A program made the translations under genes and the position numbers. The notes beneath the pieces were generated by a model. The model searched no databases and was not told where the DNA came from. It saw nothing but the letters and a program-made list of their open reading frames with translations. This document shows, piece after piece, positions 55,930 to 64,000 of a stretch of 64,000 nt of DNA (its first letter is position 1; every line of letters begins with the position of its first letter). This stretch comes from Dermacentor variabilis. Taxonomy: Eukaryota; Arthropoda; Arachnida; Ixodida; Ixodidae. The DNA lies in contig NC_134576.1 of assembly GCF_050947875.1 (NCBI RefSeq), forward strand, positions 56,796,255-56,860,254. The letters run 5' to 3'.

Positions 55930-57570
55930 GTGTTTGGCGTGCGGCGCCACGACGTACCCGAAGACATGAGGTTGGAACCTTCCTGCATTTAGCTGTGCAC
56001 GGCTCAGGCTTGTCTGGGGAAAGAGGGACCCTGGGTGCTGAGCCGATACCGCGCGTTTGGACGTTAGACTCCTGGCGGACGCGACACGCCACTTTGGCCC
56101 CTGCTTCACATAGACGGCACCTCCAGACTGACCTACCTGGAAGAAATCGGCAGTGGCCTTTTCCTGTCCTCTTCATTCTTTTTTCTTCCTGCATCACCTT
56201 TTCATGTTTCTCGTCTCCTTTTTGCTTCTCACTTTGGAATTTCTCGGTTGGAAGAGGTAACCTCAGGCGGCGCAGACGAAGATTTTTTAAAGCAAACAAT
56301 AAGGAAATTAAGAACGCGTTTTTAAACAATCCCTAAACAACTCTAGTCTGCGTAATAACGCGTTCTTAAATTCAGTAGTACTTTTGGTAATAAATATTCA
56401 TGCAAGGAGCCGCTTGTGTCTGCAGCCAAACGTAGGTTCTTTGTAATAGCTAATAGCGGAGATGCATTGCGCTCTTGCAGGTATTGTTCGAAGGTTGTTG
56501 AGTCTCCTTGTAGGAGTCCGTGGTGGATGGCTGCCATCACTGCCTTGGTAAATGCTTTTGTATCAATACTTCACCGTCCCATGAAGAGGGGACACACCAA
56601 TGATAATTCCTATTCCCAAAGGGGTGAGGCCCCATCCTCGGCCAGTAGAGGCCTGCAGCTCTGAGAAGTTGATATGCAAAGTCTTTGAGAAAGTGTGTAA
56701 CTGGTGGCACCTTTATTTTTATTGAAACAAACGACAGACCCCACCATAAAATTTCAGACAGGGCACATCCACAACAGATAACCTTGTCCACATTATTACT
56801 AATATCCGTGATGACTTTGTGCATAAACAGCTCTTACCAGTGTTATTATTTTATTTGAGAAGGCATGCGGTACAACTTGGTGCTTTGAAATCCTGCGTGA
56901 TCAAGCTGAAATGAAAGTTCCAGGCAATTTGCTGAACGCGATTCGGAGTTACTTCTCTTATCGCATGCTCCTTGTTAGGGTTGGCAACGTTATGTCTTTT
57001 TCATTTACGCAGGAGGCTGCTGCACCACAAGGTGGTGCGCTGGTGTACTCTATTGGTTGTCAGAATGAATTTGCTCTATGCTACCATACAAGGTACAATG
57101 TTTTATTATGGGCGTGTGTTGACATCCAAGTATGTTAGCCAAATAAATTTCCTAAGCGGGCGGACAAAAATGGTTTTAAAGTGAACACTCGAAAAAGTAC
57201 GTGCATCCTCTTCTCGAAGAAGAGAGGTTTGCTACCGTACCCCGCGATAGCTCTCCATGGAGAACGACTACCTGTGAGCTCCGAACACAGATTATTGGAC
57301 AATAAAGTAACCTTTATTTGCAACCTGAAGTATCTCAAAGCCAAGTTCCTCAAGGCTGCGAATCTGCTGAAGCTCTTCTCACGCACTTCGCAAGGCGTGA
57401 TTGTATTAGACTTTCGTACAATCAGACCTGACTAAGCAGCTGTAGTCTGTAATTCTGCTACGCCTAATGCTTTCAAGATATTAGGTTCTACTTATCACTT
57501 TGGTATTCCCATTGCTACATGCGTCTTCAGGACTGTTTCTGTACAAATAGCCTTCTTCGAATCCATCGAA
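55930..57570 (+). mobile_element. LINE with probable 5' leader and RT fragment
   Basis: The RT is readable in pieces from about 56580 to 57440: a proline-rich IPIPKG..PHPRPVEACSSEKLICKVFEK stretch, TTDNLVH, a VPGNLLNAIRSYFSYR segment with VRVGN and QE-AAPQGG, then the ADKNGFKVNTRKS..LFSKKRGL and LKYLKAKFL blocks. These fit an I/Jockey-like LINE. The RT catalytic Asp box is not readable. The segment at about 55930-56340 (CCTACCTGGAAGAAATCGGCAGTGGCCTTTTCCTGTCC) resembles 5' leaders of such elements; this is a weaker call. Confidence 0.65.
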
Positions 57571-57899
57571 TGGGCTCTACAGTTCCAAAGGACATATTTA
57601 AGCTTTTTATCGCCTTTAAAATAGGACCGTATGTAGACTTCAAGCAAAGCATTTTGACAGATTTGCGTGTCTAATAGATTAATGATTCATGACTTTGAGG
57701 AGCTCCAAAAAAAGGAAGTTTATTTTTCGAACGTTTCGGAACCAACATCGCTCCTCCTGTAGGAGGGATGATGATAGAACTGTGAAGGAGCCATGCTTAA
57801 GCTTTCATGGTCCGACATTGGAGGGGGGTGGAGTGAGGGGCGTGGTATTCGTCTTGGCTGCTTGAGGGTGGTAGGCCGGGCATGGCCAGGGATGGTTCT

Positions 57900-58606
57900 G
57901 TGCTTATCATGAATTTAACCTGACGCCACGTTTTCTTACGAATGATTGAGAGCGTCGGTTTTGTTGGTTCGTCTCGCTTGTAATTACGGTTTATTCGAAT
58001 GGTCTATGTCTTCTGAATTTTCGGCTAGGATATTTCATTGTGTCATCTGTCTTGTCTCTGTGTCATGTCATGCGCTCTTCATCGTTCTTGTATTGCTTAG
58101 GTGGGGTGGGTGAGGGTAGATTCTTCATGGGTACACAAGGGTAGTGGGCTGGGCGCGGTCCGAGATCGTTGGTCCCTTTTTTGGCTGTGCTTTAACCATG
58201 AACGTAAACGAAAGGCTTAAGCTGCTTCTGGTGTTTTGTATATACCACGACTCCAGCAAAAGTCGTCTCTATTGGTTGGTCTCAATTGTTGGAATTTCCG
58301 TTTCTTCAAAAGTAATTATTTGGTCCCCACCTTCTGAGGGTTCGGCTTGGGAGTTTCTTTCCCTGAACAACGTTCTGACATGGTTCTTGTGTTGCTTCAT
58401 ACTTTCGGTGAAGTGTTCGCCAATACATGCTGCCTGTCAGTCGGAAGAATTGATTTTGTCGAAGACTCCTTCGGCTCTCTGTCTTGATGAATGGTCCCTG
58501 AATTTGGGCACGAGATGGTTTATTGTGTCCGCCGATTTCTGCTTGAGCTTTAAGCTTTCTTTATTTAATATTCTGCTCATGGCTTCACTGGTAGCTTTCA
58601 CATAGG
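57900..58606 (-). mobile_element. Penelope-like element fragment, minus strand
   Basis: On the minus strand, from 58606 leftward, the translation reads LPYVKATSEAMSRIL, a degraded GIY-YIG motif (GVFDKINSSD then CIGEHF), MKQHKNHVRTL, ITFEETEIP and RRLLLESWYIQNT. These are the RT thumb to GIY-YIG endonuclease segments of a Penelope-like element. Stops occur at two places. The 3' end lies around 57950. Confidence 0.75.
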
Positions 58607-58881
58607 GAAGAAATATCCATTTCCGGGAAGAAAACAGCCCTTGCTATCCCCATTTTACCGCAAACGGACAACTCACCCCTACATCAAAGGTACCAGTGAA
58701 GCCATTCACAGAATTTTAAGTAAGAAAGCATGAAATTCATGCAGGAACCGATTAACACAATAAATCACCCTCTATTGAAACCCAAGAACCGTTCATCAAG
58801 ACTTAGAGCCCAGGCGGTCGTCTACAAAATCAAATGTTCTGTCAGGCAGCATACATTGGCGAAACGAAAAACTTGACCGAC
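58607..58881 (+). mobile_element. Penelope-like element fragment, plus strand
   Basis: The plus frame shows PYIKGTSEAIHRILSKKA, a stretch with several stops, VVYKIKC and, one frame over, AYIGETKNL. It is the same region of the same kind of element as the minus copy ending at 58606, so the two lie head to head. It ends where the oxidase intron duplicate resumes (58882). Confidence 0.7.
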
Positions 58882-59408
58882 ATGTGATAACGGCCTCATG
58901 TCAAAAGCCGCCCGATGTAGTCTTCGTCAAACCATATCACCTGATGACGTCATGTCATGCCTCTTGGAGAGGCAGTACACTGTGCGCTTCTCGCTTCTTT
59001 ACACTGTGTCTGGGATCGACCCCCATTTTTGTGTCAGCGCCGCGCACGCGCACAAGAACAATCCCGACCATCCTGAGGCTCACAACTTCACTGTAAAACA
59101 TCAGATGGCCAGCGCGAGCCCTTTGCTTACTTCTTCATCTTTGTGAGCTAGCGTAGAAACACCCGGTGGCAAAAATATAATCACGTTAAAGTGCCTAAAC
59201 ACGGAACACAACTGTAGCATGTGTTACGACGGTGTCTGCATCTACAGTGCAAACTTTGGGTGGCGTATAATGAAAGCAATAGCGAACTCATGCAAAGCGG
59301 ATATGCTACGCACGGTCTAGCCATTACCGCAAGCGCTATTTTCTCTATCGCCGCGAACTAACAAATCGCAGAAGTTGCTCTGACTTACACTAGTCCTTCA
59401 TGTTGCAG

Positions 59409-59500
59409 CCGAAGCAGCGCTCCAAGCACACCGTCACGGCGCTGCGACCGTCATCGTGTCCAACCACGGAGGCCGCCAGCTGGATGAAGCCCCGGCCACG
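59409..59500 (+). CDS. Oxidase exon 5 paralogue, open
   Basis: 92 nt, the same length and phase as exon 5 at 23841. It has acceptor TTGCAG and donor ACG|GTGCGT. It encodes [17 protein letters not shown], keeping the catalytic His and Arg; the usual LDG is LDE here. With exon 4' broken by a SINE and no other exons seen, it is probably part of a dead gene copy. Confidence 0.75.
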
Positions 59501-60327
59501 GTGCGTGAATGACACTTGAAGTAGCTCAGCGACCAATGCTGCGGAAAGCAGCGCAAAGCCAATAAACTTCTAGGGTCTTAAAACTTCGTCTAATACTAGC
59601 GCATCCCTCCCCCACGCCAGCTCAAGTAAAGAAGGGTAAAAGAAAACTCAGTATAGCTTGCACAATGTCTGTATCTACAAAAAACGGAGTAGCATTAGTA
59701 GACTAGTTTATTAATAGAAAATCAGCGATGTAAGCCCGAACTTGACCACTCCAACCTACCATCCTTCACCTGCGAGTGAAAGGATGAAGGGCGATGATGA
59801 TGATCATCACTCGACTGTTGTATTGATGGATACCTTCTTTTTCGCATTTTTCCGAGAGTAGGGCCCACGCATGAGTTACGAATGAGGAATCTGGGGACTT
59901 TCGCTGCTCCTAATCTGTTTTGGAAACTGCCCACTGAAGGCAAACAACTGCCGGTTCGCCATTATGGACTCTGAATCGGCCGTTATTATGTCGCTTGGAC
60001 AGAAGTTTAAGCGGCGGACACAGGGATCGAGCAAGCGCACCTAGGCGAACGCCCATTAGAAGCAAATGTCCCGGCAAAAAAGTCGCAATTTCCTCCGGAA
60101 GGCGACGCATCGATTGCGATATCAAACTGGTGGAGAGCTATACTAATAAGGGATAGTAATTTTGTGGGCCTTATAAACATTTCAACATAAGCATGCTATA
60201 CTCGCGGGTAACTTTACGTGGCTACGAACGGAAAGCTACGGACGCGTAGCTGCTGCACATGTGTTACAGCGCCAAGTAGCTCGGCAGTGTTTGACAGGGC
60301 TTTTGGTTCCTTGGAGAGAGGTTGAAG

Positions 60328-60548
60328 TTATGGGGTGTTACGTTCCAAAACCACCATGGGATTATGAGGCACCGGTAGTGGTGAACTACGGAAATTTGGA
60401 ACACCTGGGGTTATTTTACGTGCAGGTAAATCTCAGTACGCGGCAGTCTTCACATTTCGCCCCCATTGATATGCGACCGCCGTGGCCGGGATTCGACAAC
60501 GCTACCTCCTCCTCAACAGCCCAACAGAATAGCCGCTGAGCAACCATG
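60328..60548 (-). mobile_element. Diverged Ruka-like SINE
   Basis: Full set of SINE blocks with substitutions. It occupies the position equivalent to the partial copy at 25222, hence older than the duplication. Confidence 0.7.
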
Positions 60549-61553
60549 GCAGTTGCTCGTAACAGACCGTAAATCGACGCAACTTTTGCGTTCAACGGTT
60601 TCGCCTTTCTCCAGACGCTAATGGGAAAAATCGCAAAAGATGTAAAGCTTTAAACTAAGTGGTGTGTTCTGTCTTAGTTAACTCTTTCTGATATGTTTGT
60701 CTCCCCTAGCCTAAACTAAAGAATATTAAAACGTGGGATTCTTTTCAGGAGCGCTCTCACTTGTGCGCGCTTTGCCTCCGTAGCTTTCCCTTTATGGTCA
60801 CAGAAAGTTGTCCGCGAATGAACAAGCATAGTTTCACGCGCTCACAAGTCTACGTGAACACGCCTCACCCGACGACCGCAGAAACTCGCTGTCCAAACGC
60901 TGCAGCGGGGAAACGCGGCAGCAGCAGTGACCAATTGACCTTCGTGTAGCCGCTCGGATAGCGCGAACTACGACTTGAAAACACAGCGCAGCACGAACAT
61001 TGTAGCCGTCGCAGATGGTTTTCGATATATGGTGGAACGGCCGGGCTTTGACTGTAGAATTGCCAGTAAGTATAGTGCAACGTGACATTTGCAGGCATAC
61101 GGGACGTTTCTGCGCATGCGCGAGTAAGAGCGTTTGCGGGAAGGAAAATGTAGGGGCTATTGCTCATCGAAGGTTTAACTTGGCTTGGACACTCGGAGAA
61201 GATGTTTCTTTGCTCGTGTTGTATGCATTCGTCCCTATGAGTGCCCGCATTGCTGAATGGGGTCGAGTGGGGTCGAGTATTTATTCTGTAAGACGTGAGA
61301 AATGTTTAATCCGGCACGACTAGCTCAACACCAGCGCCGCAGGCGCAGGAAGTCTGTCAGACCTACCTTCAGCCCTTCAGAGTCGCGTACGCCAGACCTA
61401 ACTTTAGAGCCAGCCATCACCAAATGGCACGTCCGTACCCACTGCTTCACCTTCTTCACCACGCTGGCAGTCACCGTCGGAGTGTAAGCAAGCTCGATCC
61501 CACTCCTCAATAACGGCACCCCTAAGGGACAAATGCACACAACAGTCCAATGA

Positions 61554-62022
61554 CAGTCCGGCAGCAGTGCACTTTGGCATCGCACACTAAATCTACGCCT
61601 CTTTCAGATACGCCTACTGCCAACACATCGCTGATGCTGCCTGATACCCCGGAACTGGCATAGCAGGACGTGTTTCCTGAATCGACGACGAAGCTGCGCA
61701 TCACCAGAGGGCAACGGTTCACCGCTGCTACATAAAGACGCTGCAAGAAAGTCGTCGTCCACAGTCCGGCAGCAGTGCACTTTGGCATCGCACACTAAAT
61801 CTACGCCTCTTTCAGATACGCCTACTGCCAACACATCGCTGATGCTGCCTGATACCCCGGAACTGGCATAGCAGGACGTGTTTCCTGAATCGACGACGAA
61901 GCTGCGCATCACTAGAGGGCAACGGTTCACCGCTGCTACATAAAGACGCTGCAAGAAAGTCGTCGTCCACAGTCCGGCAGCAGTGCACTTTGGCATCGCA
62001 CACTAAATCTACGCCTCTTTCA
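61554..62022 (+). repeat. 208-bp tandem monomers (two full, one partial)
   Basis: Units start CAGTCCGGCAGCAGTGCAC at 61554, 61762 and 61970. The first two are nearly identical; only one difference was seen (CACCAGAGG against CACTAGAGG). The third keeps about 53 bp and then passes into the leader (AGGTGAGAAATT). A 17-bp inverted copy of the unit start lies near 62068-62084. Confidence 0.95.
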
Positions 62023-62140
62023 GGTGAGAAATTTCCAGCTGCACTTGCAGCAGTTAAACTTCGCAAGCTGTGCACTGCTGCCGGACGTACTGTTCTTGGC
62101 TTTGATGCTTTGCTAGTGATTTCATTTGTATTGGCTAACT

Positions 62141-62814
62141 ATGTCTAAAGATGCGCGCGATACCGCCAAAGCCATAGAAGACTTACGACGTGAATTGAGA
62201 AAAGAACTTCGAGATATAAAAGATGTTTTGAAGGAAGTGAAAGATCTCAGAGAAGATATTCAGTCAGTAATGAGGCTAAACGAAGAGCTCAGAGCTGAAA
62301 ATGATAGACTGCACCGCAGGATATAGGAGGTTGAGCAATATCAGCGCTCAAATAATCTGGAAATTAAGGGTGTTCCGCCTGATGTTGAACCACTTGCAGC
62401 AGTTAAGAAAATCGGTGTTCTCATTCAAGAAGACATAACTGCGGATGACGTCGATATCTGTCACAGAGTACCGACTGCTCGTCATGACCAAAGTAATATA
62501 ATTGTCCGATTTGTGCGCAGGACAAAGAAGGCTGCTGTTTTAAGCAAGTCAAAGAAAGTCAGAATCGATAGCAAGGATTTGGGCAGCCAGACTTCCTCTG
62601 CAGTATATGTCAATGAGCATCTGACGAAACACGGCAAACAGCTTCTCTGGTCAGCTATACAGAGAAAGAAGGAAATGCGGTGGAAATTTGTTTGGACATC
62701 GGGGGGCAATGTCTTTTCACGTAGAAACGAAGGCTCGCCTGTACTGAAAATCAGGAACGCTAACGACCTCGATAAGATGACTGCAGAAGCAGGTGGAACT
62801 ACTGGAGAATAAAC
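62141..62814 (+). pseudogene. LINE ORF1 (coiled coil plus RRM-like), one stop
   Basis: About 223 codons in one frame from ATG 62141. Residues about 5-60 are a Lys/Glu/Leu heptad coiled coil (LRRELRKELRDIKDVLKEV). TAG at 62324-62326 follows HRRI. The frame then reads NNLEIKGVP, ICHRVP, NIIVRFVRR, an RNA-binding fold as in L1/CR1-type ORF1 proteins that coat element RNA. If the stop is real, only a 61-residue coiled-coil peptide is made. Confidence 0.8.
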
Positions 62815-62859
62815 ACTGTATCGGAACACGCCCAAATTTGACAGACGCTCGCAAGTTTC

Positions 62860-64000
62860 ATGAACTCTGTTAGCGCAACGCCTAGCGATGATTATCATGA
62901 CAGCCATTCCTTGAATAGTCTACTTCGGGATGCGCGCAAGCGCATCAAGGCCTTTCATCTAAACACACGCAGCATACGCAACAAGACAGACATGATCCTT
63001 GATGTCCTCGGCTCCTTTTCATTTAGTTTTGACTTGCTATTATTTTCTGAAACATGGCTATCTGTAGGTGAAGATCCGCCATACTTCGAAAACTATATTT
63101 ACAATGGCCTAGTGCGTCCTTTAGGAAGAGGAGGTGGTGTGGCTATTTACGTTAAGCAGTCATTAAAACGTGAAGTTCACTCCCAATTTTCTATTATTGA
63201 CGAGGTTGTAGAGTGTCTTATGATACGCCTAGAAAAAGCATTTGCTGTTGTCGTTTATCGACCACCTTCTGGAACTAAATCTGCATTTGCTAAGTTCATG
63301 GAAGACGTGCTGGAATATTTGTGTCATGCTGGCTTTCCATTTGTGGTAATGGGCGACGTGAATATCGATATGTTATCTCAAGATGCATCGTCACGTCAGT
63401 TAACAGTACTAGCGAAATCATTTGCTTGCAAAAATGTCATTTCTAAGGCAACCCGTATCACTGCGCAGACTGCGACTTTGCTTGATATCTGTTTGACGAA
63501 CATACACCCGCCGCACTGCGTTGCTGGAGTGCTGATTGTAGAAGTAAGCGACCATTTACCTATCTTTTGTACCTTTCCTTCTTCCAACGATAGTCGCGAA
63601 GCTAATGAAAAAGTGCGGTCACGCCAGATCAACGCTAGGACACTAGAAGTATTCCGGCATCATGTTATTCAGACCGAGTGGAATCACGTGTTCCGGGAAA
63701 AGGATCCTAACTTGGCATACAACGTTTTCATGTCTAAACTGATAAAATGTTATGACGCTTTCCAGGTATCTGTAAGGTACGTAAAACGGCAGAAAATTAG
63801 AAAAGTCTGGATAACTAATATCTTATTTAAAAAAATAAAAAAGAAGAATAGCATGTACCATGCATTTGTAAAGACACGCGACATAAATTTATTTATTGAG
63901 TTTAAAAAGTACAGAAACCAGCTAAATGGTGAACTAAGGTGTGCTAAGTTCAGATATTATGAGAATTTATTTTGCAAAATAAGTAATGATCCCAGGAGAA
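62860..64000 (+). CDS. LINE ORF2, endonuclease domain (runs off the window)
   Basis: Open for 380 codons from ATG 62860 to the edge, 45 nt after the ORF1 stop. The apurinic-type endonuclease is complete: FHLNTRSIRNK, FSETWLS with the catalytic Glu, GGGVAIYVK, YRPPSG, MGDVNIDML and VSDHLPIF with the Asp-His pair. A Lys-rich segment follows (about 63780 on) leading toward RT, which should begin past 64000. The endonuclease nicks target DNA to prime reverse transcription. Confidence 0.9.
   Translation, partial: MNSVSATPSDDYHDSHSLNSLLRDARKRIKAFHLNTRSIRNKTDMILDVLGSFSFSFDLLLFSETWLSVGEDPPYFENYIYNGLVRPLGRGGGVAIYVKQSLKREVHSQFSIIDEVVECLMIRLEKAFAVVVYRPPSGTKSAFAKFMEDVLEYLCHAGFPFVVMGDVNIDMLSQDASSRQLTVLAKSFACKNVISKATRITAQTATLLDICLTNIHPPHCVAGVLIVEVSDHLPIFCTFPSSNDSREANEKVRSRQINARTLEVFRHHVIQTEWNHVFREKDPNLAYNVFMSKLIKCYDAFQVSVRYVKRQKIRKVWITNILFKKIKKKNSMYHAFVKTRDINLFIEFKKYRNQLNGELRCAKFRYYENLFCKISNDPRR

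Larger units (their letters stand above)
58882..61553 (+). repeat. Segmental duplication copy 2, second block
   Basis: 58882-60060 matches 23373-25030 and 60550-61553 matches 25320-26250, same order and orientation. It contains an open exon 5 paralogue. The tandem-monomer LINE interrupts it at 61554. Confidence 0.85.
61554..64000 (+). mobile_element. LINE with tandem 5' monomers, ORF1 and ORF2 start
   Basis: 208-bp monomers (61554-61761, 61762-61969) and a partial third (61970 to about 62022) precede a leader, ORF1 (62141-62814) and ORF2 (62860 to the window end). The whole order is that of an L1/CR1-like autonomous LINE with monomeric promoter units. The element continues past 64000. It interrupts the duplicated oxidase intron. 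Apart from one stop in ORF1 the coding parts are clean, so it is young. Confidence 0.85.

Noticed and set aside
61554..62022. CRISPR-like array
   Set aside because: The whole 208-bp unit is repeated with no variable spacers, the genome is eukaryotic, and no cas genes are present.
61522..62075. Three overlapping minus-strand ORFs with repeated sequence
   Set aside because: They are translations of the 208-bp monomer array on the wrong strand; the repeat explains the repeated peptides.

Overview
The window is animal nuclear DNA, and the best fit is a hard (ixodid) tick. Three things point there: a metazoan 2-hydroxyacid oxidase gene split into small exons by kilobase-scale introns, several copies of a tRNA-derived SINE resembling the Ruka family of ixodid ticks, and a dense load of Ty3/gypsy, non-LTR (LINE), Penelope-like and TIR elements. 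No bacterial, viral or CRISPR content was seen. All family calls come from reading translations by eye; no database search was run.

The one host gene I can reconstruct lies on the + strand from 3450 to 31683. Its eight exons join in consistent reading phase to a 372-codon FMN-dependent 2-hydroxyacid (glycolate/lactate-type) oxidase. One in-frame TAA (14541-14543) interrupts exon 2, and intron 2 uses a GC donor. Its introns hold a nearly complete gypsy element inserted at the edge of a long-TIR DNA transposon (A, 5519-10612), SINE copies, a LINE endonuclease fragment and Penelope-like remnants.

Downstream (32317-51100) is a nest of retroelements. Element B (32317-38321, minus strand) is a nearly complete gypsy element. 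Element D (38387-about 40800) is a gag-like element with amino-acid repeats. A LINE RT fragment (41489-42870) and a gag-protease fragment E (42920-44150) follow. Element C (45135-50625, plus strand) is a decayed relative of B whose 3' LTR is cut short by a Penelope-like fragment.

From about 51180 to 61550 the sequence is a diverged second copy of part of the oxidase gene (intron 3, exon 4, intron 4 ends, exon 5, intron 5) in the same orientation, about 35 kb from the first. In this copy exon 5 is still open with both splice sites, while exon 4 is split by a SINE with a perfect 12-bp target duplication. The window ends in a LINE (61554-64000 and beyond) with two full and one partial 208-bp tandem monomers ahead of ORF1 and an open ORF2 endonuclease.

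There is no clearly new multi-gene system. The points most worth a second look are the decaying oxidase gene pair, the LINE with tandem 5' monomers, the repeat-bearing gag-like ORF, the head-to-head Penelope fragments and a perfect 22-bp palindrome inside gypsy pol.
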